The position numbers were made by a program, and so were the translations under genes. From Vibrio tubiashii (GTDB lineage: Bacteria > Pseudomonadota > Gammaproteobacteria > Enterobacterales > Vibrionaceae): a stretch of 64,000 nt of DNA. The DNA is taken from the NCBI RefSeq assembly GCF_028551255.1, contig NZ_CP117029.1:186001-250000 (forward strand), given 5' to 3'. Each line of letters starts with the position of its first letter. Position 1 is the stretch's first letter. The notes under the pieces are model-generated. The model was not told the DNA's origin, searched no databases, and saw nothing but the letters and a program-made list of their open reading frames with translations. This document shows, one piece after another, positions 36,216 to 46,685 of this stretch.

Positions 36216-37667
36216 TTATTCGTAGCGCTTCGCTTTATACGTTGGGTGCATAAAGTTTTCAACACAAAGAATCTCATCAAGCTCTTCTTCGGTTAGTAGA
36301 CCGCGCTCAAGCACGACTTCGCGAACACTCTTACCTGTTTCTGCACAGATCTTACCGACGATGTCACCTTCGTGGTGGCCGATGTAAGGGTTTAGGTAAG
36401 TCACGATACCAATAGAGTTGTATACATAGCTTTCACACGTCTCTTTGTTGACTGTGATGCCATCGATACACTTGTCACGCAGGTTGACACATGCGTTGGA
36501 TAGGATTGAGATTGACTCAAACATGCTTTGAGCAATCACAGGTTCCATCACGTTAAGCTGAAGCTGACCGCCTTCTGCTGCAAACGAGATAGTGTTGTCG
36601 TTACCTAGCACTTTGAAACAAACTTGGTTAACTACTTCTGGAACTACTGGGTTTACTTTCGCTGGCATGATTGACGAGCCTGCTTGAAGCTCAGGCAGGT
36701 TCAGTTCGTTCAAACCTGAACGAGGACCAGATGAAAGCAGACGTAGGTCGTTACAGATCTTAGACAGTTTAACCGCTAGACGTTTTAGTGCGCCGTGCGT
36801 CATTACGTATGCACCACAGTCAGACGTTGCTTCGATCAAGTCTTCTGCAGGAACCACTTCTAGACCTGTTACTTCCGCTAGGTGTTTCACAGCTGATGCT
36901 TGGTAACCTTGCGCAGCGTTTAGGCCTGTGCCAATTGCTGTTGCACCTAGGTTGATTTCTAGTAGTAGTTTTGATGTGTACTCAAGTGCACGAATTTCTT
37001 CGTTTAGAGTGACTGCCCAAGCATGGAACTCTTGACCGACTGTCATTGGCACTGCGTCTTGAAGCTGAGTACGACCCATCTTCAATACATCTTTAAACTC
37101 TTGGCTCTTAAGCTCAAAGGCACCTTTTAGGTATTCAATCGCTTCAATCAGTTTTGCTACGCTGTTATATACCGCGATACGGAAGCCCGTTGGGTATGCA
37201 CAGTTTGTTGATTGGCTCTTGTTTACGTGATCGTTCGGGTTAACGATGTCGTACTGACCTTTCTCTTTGCCCATTAGTTCAAGAGCAACGTTAGCAATCA
37301 CTTCATTGGTGTTCATGTTGACTGAAGTGCCCGCACCACCTTGGAATACGTCTGATGGGAACTGATCCATGCACTTACCTGTTTCAAGGATCAAATCACA
37401 CGCTTCGATGATGTAGTTAGCAACATCTTTAGGGATAACACCTAGTTCTTTGTTTGCTAGTGCAGCGGCTTTCTTTGTCATCACCATACCGCGTACAAAT
37501 TCAGGTACGTCAGAGATGGTCATGTTAGAGATATTGAAGTTTTCAATCGCGCGAAGAGTATGAATGCCGTAGTAAGCGTCAGCCGGTACGTGGCGCTCGC
37601 CGAGTAAGTCTTCTTCGATACGGGTTGCTTGGTTAGCCACTTGAGAGGTTTCAGTTAGGGTAGCCAT
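36216..37667 (-). CDS. aspA: Aspartate ammonia-lyase (aspartase)
   Basis: AspA splits aspartate into fumarate and ammonia. The 483-residue protein belongs to the fumarase/aspartase superfamily; the signature [20 protein letters not shown] near residue 325 contains the mobile-loop catalytic serine, and [13 protein letters not shown] near residue 140 is typical. fxsA lies divergently upstream and dcuA downstream, matching enterobacterial gene order. It links to the arginine and pyrimidine genes nearby through aspartate. Confidence 0.97.
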   Translation of the reverse strand: MATLTETSQVANQATRIEEDLLGERHVPADAYYGIHTLRAIENFNISNMTISDVPEFVRGMVMTKKAAALANKELGVIPKDVANYIIEACDLILETGKCMDQFPSDVFQGGAGTSVNMNTNEVIANVALELMGKEKGQYDIVNPNDHVNKSQSTNCAYPTGFRIAVYNSVAKLIEAIEYLKGAFELKSQEFKDVLKMGRTQLQDAVPMTVGQEFHAWAVTLNEEIRALEYTSKLLLEINLGATAIGTGLNAAQGYQASAVKHLAEVTGLEVVPAEDLIEATSDCGAYVMTHGALKRLAVKLSKICNDLRLLSSGPRSGLNELNLPELQAGSSIMPAKVNPVVPEVVNQVCFKVLGNDNTISFAAEGGQLQLNVMEPVIAQSMFESISILSNACVNLRDKCIDGITVNKETCESYVYNSIGIVTYLNPYIGHHEGDIVGKICAETGKSVREVVLERGLLTEEELDEILCVENFMHPTYKAKRYE

Positions 37668-37984
37668 ACAGGATCCTTAGATATTTATTCTGATAATAAA
37701 GTTGCTTTATAGCCAATCTGTAGTCTAAGAATCCATTCGACAGAATTTTTGGCTGTATAATCCGTCCTGACTTATGTGGCACATGATACTGTACCTGCGG
37801 TATAAAAATAGTAAGTGGATCACCTTTTTTGCTTTTGTTGAGTTAAAGTTTTGTAAGATATGAATAGGTTATTAATAACCCTTTAGTGGTAGGGTTTTAT
37901 TGAGTGTTTTATCATGATTTTTTACAGCTTCAATTTGAGCTAAAACCGTGGAACACGTACACTGAACCCAACAAAGGAGGGCGT
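37668..37984. other. Divergent promoter region between aspA and fxsA
   Basis: About 315 bp. A TATAAT at 37752-37757 could serve fxsA but lacks a well spaced -35. No full CRP or FNR site was found by eye, although aspA is controlled by both in relatives. The in-frame extension of fxsA to a GTG at 37904 is not supported. Confidence 0.4.
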
Positions 37985-38500
37985 GTGTTTCCTATCTTAT
38001 TATTGCTGTTTATCTTCGTTCCTATTATTGAAATAGGCCTATTTATTCAAGTCGGTGGTTTTCTGGGTTTGTGGCCTACCATCGGCTTGGTACTGATCAC
38101 CGCATTTGTTGGTGCCTCGTTAGTTCGTAGCCAAGGGCTGCAAACATTGATGTCAGTGCAAAATCGCCTTCAGCAGGGAGAGTTACCTGCTCAGCAGATC
38201 TTTGAAGGCGTGATGTTGGCGGTTGCCGGCGTGCTGCTTCTTACCCCAGGTTTTATGACCGATGCATTCGGTATGCTGGTTCTACTTCCTGCTCCTAGGG
38301 CGGTTATCGCTAAGTACTTGATGAGCAAAATGGTGGTGAAATCAGTGGGTGGTGGATTCCAAGGTGGTTTTCATGGTGAGCAGTTTGGTCAGAACCCATT
38401 TGAACAAGGTCCTTTCCACAAAGGGGACTCTAAGCAAGGCTCGACTTTCGAAGGGGAGTTTGAGCGCAAAGATGATGATGACCAAAACCGACTAAACTAA
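37985..38500 (+). CDS. fxsA: FxsA family membrane protein
   Basis: FxsA is a small cytoplasmic-membrane protein; in E. coli its overproduction relieves exclusion of phage T7 by F plasmid. The GTG start at 37985 has GGAGG four bases upstream and gives MFPILLLLFIFVPIIEIGLF, the family N-terminus. The 171-residue product has about three membrane segments and ends in a long Gly, Phe and Lys/Asp-rich hydrophilic tail. It is divergent from aspA as in enterobacteria. Its normal role is not understood. Confidence 0.9.
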   Translation: MFPILLLLFIFVPIIEIGLFIQVGGFLGLWPTIGLVLITAFVGASLVRSQGLQTLMSVQNRLQQGELPAQQIFEGVMLAVAGVLLLTPGFMTDAFGMLVLLPAPRAVIAKYLMSKMVVKSVGGGFQGGFHGEQFGQNPFEQGPFHKGDSKQGSTFEGEFERKDDDDQNRLN

Positions 38501-38518
38501 TCCGTTTAACTCTCTTTC

Positions 38519-38546
38519 CAAAGGCGCTCTCACAGCGCCTTTTTTG
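38519..38546 (+). terminator. Rho-independent terminator after fxsA
   Basis: AAAGGCGCT / AGCGCCTTT stem with CTCAC loop and a six-T run, about 20 bp past the stop codon. Confidence 0.92.
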
Positions 38547-38850
38547 TTTCTGTCTAACGCTGAATATCTCTAAAGTAGTTACTCTATTTATTAGCAAAAA
38601 CTTAAATAATTCAACCTCCTCGTCTCAAAGTTGAAACTTCTGTTACCACCATGTGTTGAAAATTTGACGACGCTTCAATTATTCATCATGCCTATGAGAT
38701 CGAAATCTCACTGTCACTGAATGTAATTTTTAGTTTCATAAAAAACATCAACACTGGACATGATTTATTAAAAAGTAGTCACGAAAAAAGTGATTTGGAA
38801 CACGCTTTCTCGTTGTGGAGCAACATTGAAAGCGATGCATGGTGGATAAC
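38547..38850. other. Upstream region of the secreted nuclease gene
   Basis: About 300 AT-rich bases with no gene recognised. They should contain the nuclease promoter. No operator could be assigned. Confidence 0.4.
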
Positions 38851-41448
38851 ATGAAACAAAAACTAACCCCAACGCTACTTGCAGCAGTGGTAGCAGGTGC
38901 TCTGTCTTCTCCAGCAATGGCAGACATTATTATTTCTCAGTATGTAGAAGGTGGCAGCAACAACAAAGCAATCGAGATTGCTAACACAGGTGATGCTTCT
39001 GTCTCTCTTGATGGCTATGAGCTAGCCAAATCAACCAATGGCAATGGTGAGTGGGGCAGCAAGCTGTCACTCAACGGCCAAGTGCTAGCAGCGAAAAGCG
39101 TACTGGTTGTTGCTCATACTAGCGCCAGCGACGACATTAAAGCGGTTGCGGACATCCTTAATGGCTCAGTAACGGGTTTCAACGGTAATGACCCAATGGC
39201 ACTGCTGAAAGATGGCAGTGTGCATGATCTGCTGGGTGAAATGGGTGGCTCTGACTTTGCAAAAGACACCACTTTAGTTCGCAACTCAGATGCGATGACA
39301 CCTTCTACAGCGCATAATGCTGCACAGTGGTCTTCACTGCCGAAAGATAGCATTGTAGGGTTAGGCACGTTGGATGGTGGCACAGCTCCAGAGCCATTCG
39401 CTTGTACTCAAGATGGCGCAGCGCCAACCTTTACTTCTATTCAAGAAATCCAGGGTGAAGGCGATACCTCTCCATTTATTAATGGCTACCCTTACATCAC
39501 AGACGAAGACTTCTTTGTTAAAGGTGTGGTTAGTGCAGTAACTACAGGCCTAACCAAAGGTTTCTACCTACAAGCACTAACTGATGACTACAACCCACAA
39601 ACATCAGAAGGTTTGTTCGTTCACACTAACCAGTCTAGCTCAGAGCTAAAGCCGGGCGATGTGGTGTGTGTGAAAGGTAAAGTTCAAGAATACTACAACC
39701 ACACTCAGCTAAAGACAGAAAACAACAACTGGGTTAAGCAAGGCGAACAAGCAGCGCCAACGGCAACGGATATCGAGATCCTGCCAACAGATAAAAACTT
39801 CGATCGCACGCTAGAGCGTTACGAAGGCATGCTAGTCAGAACAACTGAAGCGCTCGATATGCGTGTGACGCGTACTTTCGGCTACGATTACGCTGCGCGT
39901 CGTAACAACATGGTACTGGCGCAAGGTCGTATCAGCATGCAGCCAAACCAAAACTTTGCTGCGGGTTCAGAGCAAGCGAAACAGCAGAGCATCGAAAACG
40001 CGGAGCGTCGTCTATACGTAGAATCTGATGCCAAAGCGCCAAACGGCTCTATCCCTTACTACCCAGATTTTGGCCGCACTGACGCAGACCAAGATGGTTC
40101 AACAGAAGATTACATCCGTGTTGACGATACGATTGTTGGCCTAGAAGGTGTGATCACCTACAGCTACGGCGATTACCGCCTAATCCCTACCAACACGCTA
40201 ACTAGTGAAAGCTTCGTACGTAACGACCCACGTACTCAAGATATTGATATGAAAGAAGGCGACCTACGTATTGCGACTTTCAACGTCTTGAACTACTTCA
40301 ACTCGCCGTTTGGTGGTGACACGAACCCACATGGTAACAACCGTGGCGCGAACAACTTTGAAGAATTTGAAGTACAGCAAGCGAAGATCGTTAATGCGAT
40401 TCTACGTCTAGATGCTGACATCATTGGCCTGATGGAAATCGAGAACAACGGCTTTGGTGAAAGCGGTGCGATTCGTCAGCTTGTTGACCAGCTAAACGCA
40501 CGCATTGAAAACAAGAAAGATCGTTACGACATCGTCGCTATCGACAGCAATGGCGACAAAGTGACGGACGAAAATGACTACATCGGCACCGACGTTATCA
40601 CAACAGGCGTTATCTACCGTCCTAAAGTGGTTAAGCTAAAAGAGTCTCGTGTTATCGCAATGCCAAGTCAGCAAGCGCCTGAAGTAGTGGATGAAAACGG
40701 CAAAGTGATTGAAGACGGTAAGAACTACCAGCGTGATTCTCTAGCACCAACCTTTAAGGTGAAAGGGACCAAAGAGAAGATCACAGTGGCGATTAACCAC
40801 TTCAAATCAAAAGGTTCTAAGTGTTGGGAAGATGCAGCACCGGTTGAGCAAGGCGGTCAGGGTGGTCAAGACCTAGACAAGCAAGGCTCATGTGAAAACT
40901 TCCGCGTTGCAGCGGCAGTGGCACTGGGTGATGCACTGAAAGAGATTAAAGGTCACAAAGTTATCTTGGGTGATATGAACTCGTACGGCATGGAAGACCC
41001 AATGCTTGTTCTGACGGATTACAGCCAAGAGAAGTACGGTAAGACAATCAAAGCGGCACGTAATACATACATCGGCGGTGAAGTGCAGTACGGTGATGAC
41101 GGTGCAGTGATTAATCACAACTACGGCTACATCAATGCCGTAGCAAAAGCGCATCCAAACAGCTGGAGCTACTCATTCAATGATGAAGTGGGCGCACTTG
41201 ACCACCTATTGATCAGCCCAAGTCTAGAGAAGCACTTTGTTGATGCAACAGACTGGCATATCAATGGCGGCGAATCGACGTTGTTCGATTACAACGATGA
41301 GTACAAAGGTGACCTACCTAAGTACCAAGATCACTTCCGTTCTTCTGACCACGATCCAGCAGTTCTAGAGCTAAACATGGCCGGTTCATTCGGCTTCGGC
41401 GCAATGATGTCTCTGTTCGGCCTAGCGCTATGGCGTCGTCGTAAGTAA
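38851..41448 (+). CDS. xds: Secreted endonuclease, Xds/ExeM type, with GlyGly-CTERM tail
   Basis: This 865-residue secreted protein has a signal peptide cut after SSPAMA, a lamin-tail domain (about 23-170), an OB-fold nucleic-acid-binding region (about 200-330), and a C-terminal endonuclease/exonuclease/phosphatase domain (RIATFNVLNYF, LMEIENNG, HFKSKG, LGDMNSYG, SSDHDPAVL). The last residues, GSFGFGAMMSLFGLALWRRR, are a GlyGly-CTERM signal for rhombosortase. It should degrade extracellular DNA for phosphate, nutrients or biofilm escape, like V. cholerae Xds. An ATG 12 bp upstream is possible, but GGTGGA favours this one. Confidence 0.9.
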   Translation: MKQKLTPTLLAAVVAGALSSPAMADIIISQYVEGGSNNKAIEIANTGDASVSLDGYELAKSTNGNGEWGSKLSLNGQVLAAKSVLVVAHTSASDDIKAVADILNGSVTGFNGNDPMALLKDGSVHDLLGEMGGSDFAKDTTLVRNSDAMTPSTAHNAAQWSSLPKDSIVGLGTLDGGTAPEPFACTQDGAAPTFTSIQEIQGEGDTSPFINGYPYITDEDFFVKGVVSAVTTGLTKGFYLQALTDDYNPQTSEGLFVHTNQSSSELKPGDVVCVKGKVQEYYNHTQLKTENNNWVKQGEQAAPTATDIEILPTDKNFDRTLERYEGMLVRTTEALDMRVTRTFGYDYAARRNNMVLAQGRISMQPNQNFAAGSEQAKQQSIENAERRLYVESDAKAPNGSIPYYPDFGRTDADQDGSTEDYIRVDDTIVGLEGVITYSYGDYRLIPTNTLTSESFVRNDPRTQDIDMKEGDLRIATFNVLNYFNSPFGGDTNPHGNNRGANNFEEFEVQQAKIVNAILRLDADIIGLMEIENNGFGESGAIRQLVDQLNARIENKKDRYDIVAIDSNGDKVTDENDYIGTDVITTGVIYRPKVVKLKESRVIAMPSQQAPEVVDENGKVIEDGKNYQRDSLAPTFKVKGTKEKITVAINHFKSKGSKCWEDAAPVEQGGQGGQDLDKQGSCENFRVAAAVALGDALKEIKGHKVILGDMNSYGMEDPMLVLTDYSQEKYGKTIKAARNTYIGGEVQYGDDGAVINHNYGYINAVAKAHPNSWSYSFNDEVGALDHLLISPSLEKHFVDATDWHINGGESTLFDYNDEYKGDLPKYQDHFRSSDHDPAVLELNMAGSFGFGAMMSLFGLALWRRRK

Positions 41449-41473
41449 TAACCCTCAAAAAGTACTGTAAACT

Positions 41474-41504
41474 AATAAGGTCGGTGAAAGCCGACCTTAT
41501 TTTT
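41474..41504 (+). terminator. Rho-independent terminator after the nuclease gene
   Basis: AATAAGGTCGG / CCGACCTTATT stem with a six-base loop and TTTT tail, about 25 bp past the stop codon. Confidence 0.92.
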
Positions 41505-41586
41505 ATCGTTTGCTCTTGCCTTTCTTGCCCTGTATTGCACAATACCGCCCCTAACCAAGAAATTTATCAACGCTAGTCTCCGAGTA

Positions 41587-42174
41587 ATGCTGTTAATCAT
41601 CGATAATTACGACTCTTTTACCTACAACCTGTACCAGTATTTTTGTGAGCTGGGCGCAGAGGTTAAGGTAGTGCGTAATGATGAAGTCACGCTTGAAGAG
41701 ATAGATGCGCTGAATCCTACCCATTTGGTTATCTCTCCGGGGCCCTGTACGCCCAATGAAGCGGGTATTTCGTTAAGTGCGATTGAGCATTTTGCGGGAA
41801 AGCTGCCGATTCTTGGTGTTTGCTTAGGCCATCAGGCGATTGCGCAGGTGTTTGGCGGAGAAGTGGTACGTGCTCGTCAGGTAATGCATGGCAAAACGTC
41901 CCCAATTCGTCACAATGATCGCAGTGTGTTTTCCACGCTCAATAATCCGCTGACGGTAACGCGTTACCACTCGCTTGTGGTTAAGAACGACTCTCTGCCT
42001 GATTGCTTTGAGCTTACCGCCTGGACAGAGCTTGAAGATGGCTCGATGGATGAGATCATGGGCTACCAGCACAAAACCTTGCCGATTGATGCGGTGCAGT
42101 TCCATCCTGAGTCGATTAAAACAGAGCAAGGCCACCAGATCCTCGCTAACTTTTTGGCTCGCCAGCCACTTTAA
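41587..42174 (+). CDS. pabA: Aminodeoxychorismate/anthranilate synthase glutamine amidotransferase
   Basis: The 195-residue class I amidotransferase supplies ammonia from glutamine to make aminodeoxychorismate for folate. [19 protein letters not shown], the nucleophile cysteine in [15 protein letters not shown] and the His-Glu pair in QFHPESI are intact. Its place directly before argD mirrors the E. coli pabA-argD neighbourhood, favouring PabA over TrpG; the enzyme may serve both in some bacteria. Confidence 0.93.
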   Translation: MLLIIDNYDSFTYNLYQYFCELGAEVKVVRNDEVTLEEIDALNPTHLVISPGPCTPNEAGISLSAIEHFAGKLPILGVCLGHQAIAQVFGGEVVRARQVMHGKTSPIRHNDRSVFSTLNNPLTVTRYHSLVVKNDSLPDCFELTAWTELEDGSMDEIMGYQHKTLPIDAVQFHPESIKTEQGHQILANFLARQPL

Positions 42175-42576
42175 AACGCTCTCTTTGACCGTCTTTTGTC
42201 TGGTTAAAGCCTGACTCAGATCACTATTTTTAACATTTCCTTCATAATTCAGCGTGCGGATATTTTGTGAAAAAGTATGCGCAGAGTTTGTTGCGCCTAC
42301 GCTAGAGCCCTTATCCGGACTATGATTAACCATAGCTTATCTTAGCTATAAGAATATATTGCTTCATAAAAGTAGAAGCGTGATGCATAAATACTCAGAG
42401 GTAGTGACTATCAGACTCCGCAGTGGGCACTAAAAAGAATAAATCACTATTGAAATGGTTAATTAAATGTAAATACAATGCCGTGATTGCTTAATAGCAA
42501 AACAATATCTTATTTCATTGAATAGAAGTAAGGACACCATATTCGCTATGCATGCGGTATCAAGAGGGAATGTGCA
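42175..42576. other. Regulatory gap between pabA and argD
   Basis: About 400 bp with no gene seen. It contains the ARG-box candidate at 42363-42397 and the argD ribosome site GAGGGA seven bases before the ATG. No terminator for pabA was obvious. Confidence 0.45.
42363..42397. promoter_or_regulatory. Candidate paired ARG box upstream of argD/astC
   Basis: tgcataaatactca (42384-42397) matches the ARG-box core TGAATWWWWATTCA at 12 of 14 positions; a weaker box, ttcataaaagtaga (42363-42376), lies exactly 21 bp upstream, centre to centre. That spacing is the rule for ArgR operators. It lies about 180 bp before the start codon. Confidence 0.5.
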
Positions 42577-43791
42577 ATGACTGTAGAAAATAACGTAGAA
42601 CGCGGTTTGTTTGATGAGGTAATGGTTCCTTGTTATAACCCAATGGAAATGATTCCAGTAAAAGGCGAGGGTGCTCGCGTTTGGGATCAGCAAGGTAAAG
42701 AATACATCGACTTTGCTGGTGGTATCGCCGTGAGCTGTCTAGGTCATTGTCACCCTGCAATGGTGAATGCGTTAACTGAACAAGGTCAAAAGCTTTGGCA
42801 TTTAAGTAACGTAATGACTAACGAACCTGCGCTTCGTCTAGCGAAAAAGCTTACTGAAGTCAGCTTTGCGGAGAAAGTGTTCTTTGCAAACTCAGGTGCT
42901 GAGGCAAACGAAGCGGCTCTGAAACTGGCGCGTCGTTATGCAGCTGATAAGTTTGGCCCAGAAAAATCTGAAATCATCGCTTTTAAACAAGGCTTCCATG
43001 GCCGTACTTTCTTTACTGTAACTGTTGGTGGCCAAGCGGCTTACTCTGATGGTTTTGGTCCTAAGCCAGGTGATGTCACTCACTTGCCATACAATGACGT
43101 TGAAGCACTTCGTGAGCATATCTCAGATCGCACTTGTGCCATCATGATGGAACCACTTCAGGGCGAAGGCGGCATCATTTCTCCAACTGACGAATTTGTT
43201 CAGACAGTTCGTGAGCTATGTGACAAGCATAATGCCCTACTGATTTTTGATGAAGTGCAGACAGGTAACGGTCGTACTGGTCAATTCTACGCATATCAAG
43301 GTCTGGGTGTAACTCCAGATATCCTAAGCACAGCTAAGTCTCTAGGTGGCGGTTTCCCTATTGGCGCAATGCTAACTACTACTGAGCTATCTAAGCACTT
43401 GAAAGTCGGCACTCATGGTTCGACTTACGGTGGTAACCCTCTAGCGTGTGCGGTTGCTGAAGCCGTGGTTGATGTTGTAAGTGCACCAGAAACATTGGCT
43501 GGCGTTGCAGAGCGTGAAGCCCTGTTCCGTGAAGGCCTAGCTAAACTGAATGATAAGTACAACATGTTCGCGGAAGTTCGCGGCAAAGGCCTTCTTTTAG
43601 GTGCTGCGCTTAACGATGAGTGGCAAGGCCGCGCACGTGATGTGTTAGTCGCTGCAGGTAAAGAAGGTCTGATGGTTCTAGTGGCAGGTGCAAACGTAGT
43701 TCGTTTCACACCATCACTAGTGATCAGCACGGAAGAAATTAACGAAGGACTTGCGCGACTAGATAAAGCTCTAGCGACGCTAGTTAAATAA
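42577..43791 (+). CDS. argD: Acetylornithine/succinylornithine aminotransferase
   Basis: A 404-residue class III PLP aminotransferase. It moves the delta-amino group of acetylornithine (biosynthesis) or succinylornithine (AST catabolism). [20 protein letters not shown] and the PLP lysine in [17 protein letters not shown] are present, and [16 protein letters not shown] follows. Since astA and astD lie directly downstream, it probably serves as AstC too, the dual role known in related bacteria. A dispersed repeat separates it from astA. Confidence 0.93.
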   Translation: MTVENNVERGLFDEVMVPCYNPMEMIPVKGEGARVWDQQGKEYIDFAGGIAVSCLGHCHPAMVNALTEQGQKLWHLSNVMTNEPALRLAKKLTEVSFAEKVFFANSGAEANEAALKLARRYAADKFGPEKSEIIAFKQGFHGRTFFTVTVGGQAAYSDGFGPKPGDVTHLPYNDVEALREHISDRTCAIMMEPLQGEGGIISPTDEFVQTVRELCDKHNALLIFDEVQTGNGRTGQFYAYQGLGVTPDILSTAKSLGGGFPIGAMLTTTELSKHLKVGTHGSTYGGNPLACAVAEAVVDVVSAPETLAGVAEREALFREGLAKLNDKYNMFAEVRGKGLLLGAALNDEWQGRARDVLVAAGKEGLMVLVAGANVVRFTPSLVISTEEINEGLARLDKALATLVK

Positions 43792-43825
43792 GAAATACCT
43801 AGTCTAGTACTCATATCGATATAAA

Positions 43826-43928
43826 CAGTGTCATCCTCAAGAGGGAGGCACGACCGAGTTGGGGATCTCTTGCATCGTGTTGAGAGATTCCCTATCACGT
43901 TCGTTCCTCACTGTAGGGAATGACAAAA
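43826..43928. repeat. ~105-bp dispersed repeat, second family
   Basis: This segment (gtcatcctcaagagggaggc ... gtagggaatgacaaaag) is the inverted copy of the one at 32572. It sits in the argD-astA gap, 34 bp after the argD stop. Internally it carries ggggatctctt and agagattcccta in opposed orientation, so it can fold into a long hairpin within the ast transcript. Confidence 0.88.
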
Positions 43929-43989
43929 GTGAAAGTAAAAAACGATAACCAATGAGTACTAGCGCTCACTACATCAGGAGGGAGTTTTG

Positions 43990-45009
43990 ATGCTGGTTGT
44001 TCGCCCTATCGCAATGTCGGATTACGATGCGCTGCACACATGCGCAGTGGAATCGGGTCACGGATTTACATCTCTACCGGTTAACGAAGAACTGTTAACC
44101 AATCGCATTACCCATTCAGAATATAGCTTTACTAAGCCGGACGTAAACGAGCCGGGTGATGAAGGCTATCTCATGGTTGGCTTTGATAATGAGACTGGCG
44201 AAGTCGCTGGTTGTACCGGGATTGAAGCTTCCATTGGTTGGGATGTGCCTTTTTACTCTTACCATATCAGTACGGTTGTTCACTCATCGCCAAAACTGGG
44301 TGTGAATAACGTGGTTAAGCTACTGACTTTCGGTAACAACTACACTGGTTGTAGTGAAATTTGTACTCTGTTCTTAAGACCTTCTTTCCGTCAGGGCTTG
44401 AATGGCCGCTTGATGTCGAAGTGTCGTTTTCTAATGATGGCGGAGCATCCTGAAAGATTTTCGAAAACGGTCTTTGCTGAGATGCGCGGTGTTTCTGATG
44501 CTGAAGGTAACTCACCATTCTGGCAATGGCTACAAGAGCATTTCTTCTCGATTGATTTCACTATGGCTGATTACCTCACTGGTATCGGCAAGAAAGGCTT
44601 TATTGCTGACCTTATGCCTAAGCTGCCAATCTACATCAACCTCTTGAGCAAAGAGGCTCAAGAAGTGATTGGTCAAGTACATGAAAACACCAAACCTGCT
44701 TTACGCCTGTTGGAAAAAGAAGGTTTCACTTGTCGTAACTACGTCGACATCTTTGATGGCGGCCCAACGGTTGAGTGTGATGTACGCAATATCGAGTCAG
44801 TTCGTCACTCATTTAGAGCAAAAGTCACTATCGCGGAACACACCAGTTCTCAAGACTACTTGATCTCAAACACGTCGTTTGAAGACTTCCGCGCAACTGC
44901 GGCGAAAGCGGCTTACGATCAGGCTTCAGAGTCAGTGATTTTGTCTCCTGAAGTGGCGAATGCCCTCAAAGTTAACGAAGGCGAATTCGTTCGCATGTTG
45001 GCTCAATAG
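43990..45009 (+). CDS. astA: Arginine N-succinyltransferase
   Basis: AstA transfers succinyl from succinyl-CoA to arginine, the first step of the ammonia-producing AST route. The ATG at 43990 ([20 protein letters not shown]) follows AGGAGGGAG; a TTG three bases earlier is not preferred. The 339-residue protein has the acyltransferase core with [18 protein letters not shown] and TLFLRPSFR and the family's C-terminal region ([13 protein letters not shown]). astD follows 35 bp downstream. Confidence 0.95.
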   Translation: MLVVRPIAMSDYDALHTCAVESGHGFTSLPVNEELLTNRITHSEYSFTKPDVNEPGDEGYLMVGFDNETGEVAGCTGIEASIGWDVPFYSYHISTVVHSSPKLGVNNVVKLLTFGNNYTGCSEICTLFLRPSFRQGLNGRLMSKCRFLMMAEHPERFSKTVFAEMRGVSDAEGNSPFWQWLQEHFFSIDFTMADYLTGIGKKGFIADLMPKLPIYINLLSKEAQEVIGQVHENTKPALRLLEKEGFTCRNYVDIFDGGPTVECDVRNIESVRHSFRAKVTIAEHTSSQDYLISNTSFEDFRATAAKAAYDQASESVILSPEVANALKVNEGEFVRMLAQ

Positions 45010-45044
45010 AGCTTTGTATTAAGGAAAATGTGAAGGAACAAGCT

Positions 45045-46502
45045 ATGACACATTGGATTGCTGGCGAATGGGTTGCAGGTCAAGGTGAGTCGATGAACTC
45101 ACAAAGCCCATACAACAACGAAGTTATCTGGCAAGGCGACAGCGCAACACCGCAGCAAGTTGAGCAAGCGGTATCAGCGGCACGCAGTGCATTCGTTGGC
45201 TGGAAAAAATTAAGCTTTGCTGAGCGTGAAGCGATCGTTCTCGCTTTTGCTGAAAAGGTAAAAGAGAACAGCGAACAAATCGCAGAAATCATCGCCAAAG
45301 AAACCGGTAAGCCAATTTGGGAAACACGCACTGAAGCGGCGGCAATGGCAGGTAAGATTGCGATTTCAATTCGAGCTTACCATGACCGTACTGGTGAAGC
45401 TCAGCGTGAAGCTGCAGGTAACCAAATCGTCCTTCGTCATCGCCCATTAGGTGTCATGGCGGTGTTTGGCCCATACAACTTCCCAGGGCATTTACCAAAC
45501 GGTCACATCGTACCTGCGCTACTGGCAGGTAATACTGTGGTATTTAAGCCGTCAGAGCAAACACCGCTAACCGGCGAGTTTGCCATGAAACTGTGGGATC
45601 AAGTTGGTCTGCCGAAAGGGGTGATCAACCTAGTGCAAGGCGCTAAAGAAACTGGTATCGCACTGGCTGATTCTAAAGGCTTAGATGGCGTGTTGTTCAC
45701 AGGCAGCGCGAATACAGGTCATATCCTGCATAAGCAGTTTGCCGGTCAACCGGGCAAGATGCTGGCGCTAGAAATGGGTGGTAATAACCCAATGGTGATC
45801 TCTGAAAATTACGGAGAGTTGGACGCGACCGTCTACACCATCATTCAATCAGCGTTTATCAGCGCGGGCCAACGTTGTACTTGTGCACGCCGTTTGTATG
45901 TTCCAGCTGGTGACAAAGGTGACTTACTGGTCAGCAAGCTAGTGGAAGCAACCAATAAGATTCGTGTCGATCAGCCATTTGCTGAGCCAGCACCATTTAT
46001 GGGCCCTCAGATCTCTAAAGCGGCTGCTGACTTTATTCTTGCTGCTCAAGCAAATCTACAAAAGTTAGGTGGCGAGAGCTTAATTGAAGCTAAAGCTGGA
46101 GAAGCTGCATTTGTAACACCAGGCATTATTGATGTCACTGCAATTGCTGAGCTGCCAGATGAAGAGTACTTCGGCCCACTACTGCAAGTGGTACGTTACC
46201 AAGGTCTAGAGAAAGCGGTTGAGTTAGCCAACGATACTCGCTTTGGTCTATCAGCAGGCTTAGTTTCTACTGACGATGGTGAGTGGGAATACTTTGTTGA
46301 CCATATTCGTGCTGGTATCGTAAACCGCAATCGCCAGTTAACAGGTGCAAGCGGTGATGCGCCATTTGGTGGTCCGGGCGCGTCAGGTAACTTACGCCCA
46401 AGTGCTTATTACGCGGCAGATTACTGTGCTTACCCTATGGCTTCGATGGAAGGAGGAGAAACACTTCTTCCTGCAACGCTAAGCCCAGGTGTTGAACTAT
46501 AA
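45045..46502 (+). CDS. astD: Succinylglutamic semialdehyde dehydrogenase
   Basis: AstD oxidises N-succinylglutamate semialdehyde with NAD in the AST route. The ATG at 45045 ([15 protein letters not shown]) has AAGGA seven bases upstream; the GTG at 45030 would add five residues not found in E. coli AstD. The 485-residue aldehyde dehydrogenase shows [30 protein letters not shown] and the catalytic cysteine in [12 protein letters not shown]. astB and astE are not in this window. Confidence 0.96.
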   Translation: MTHWIAGEWVAGQGESMNSQSPYNNEVIWQGDSATPQQVEQAVSAARSAFVGWKKLSFAEREAIVLAFAEKVKENSEQIAEIIAKETGKPIWETRTEAAAMAGKIAISIRAYHDRTGEAQREAAGNQIVLRHRPLGVMAVFGPYNFPGHLPNGHIVPALLAGNTVVFKPSEQTPLTGEFAMKLWDQVGLPKGVINLVQGAKETGIALADSKGLDGVLFTGSANTGHILHKQFAGQPGKMLALEMGGNNPMVISENYGELDATVYTIIQSAFISAGQRCTCARRLYVPAGDKGDLLVSKLVEATNKIRVDQPFAEPAPFMGPQISKAAADFILAAQANLQKLGGESLIEAKAGEAAFVTPGIIDVTAIAELPDEEYFGPLLQVVRYQGLEKAVELANDTRFGLSAGLVSTDDGEWEYFVDHIRAGIVNRNRQLTGASGDAPFGGPGASGNLRPSAYYAADYCAYPMASMEGGETLLPATLSPGVEL

Positions 46503-46533
46503 AAAACGATAAATTTTAGGGAATTCCCTTCTC

Positions 46534-46553
46534 GCCTCCCCGAGCCGGGAGGC
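46534..46553. terminator. GC-rich hairpin between astD and the DUF1338 gene
   Basis: GCCTCCC / GGGAGGC with a six-base loop, 32 bp past the astD stop, lacks a T-tract. It may weaken read-through or stabilise the astD message rather than terminate fully. Confidence 0.4.
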
Positions 46554-46685
46554 ATTTGAAACGTCACAGGCTGAAGGCTATCTGATCAAACTTTCTGGAC
46601 ACATTTGGTTAGATGGCCTTTTTTATAATTAAACAAATAATTACTCATACTCCATTTACGTAAACCACCCCTACAAGGAGGCGTT

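Noticed and set aside
23941..37667. Genomic island or recent horizontal transfer
   Set aside because: Base composition and codon use look like the neighbours, and no integrase, tRNA or direct repeats flank the block.
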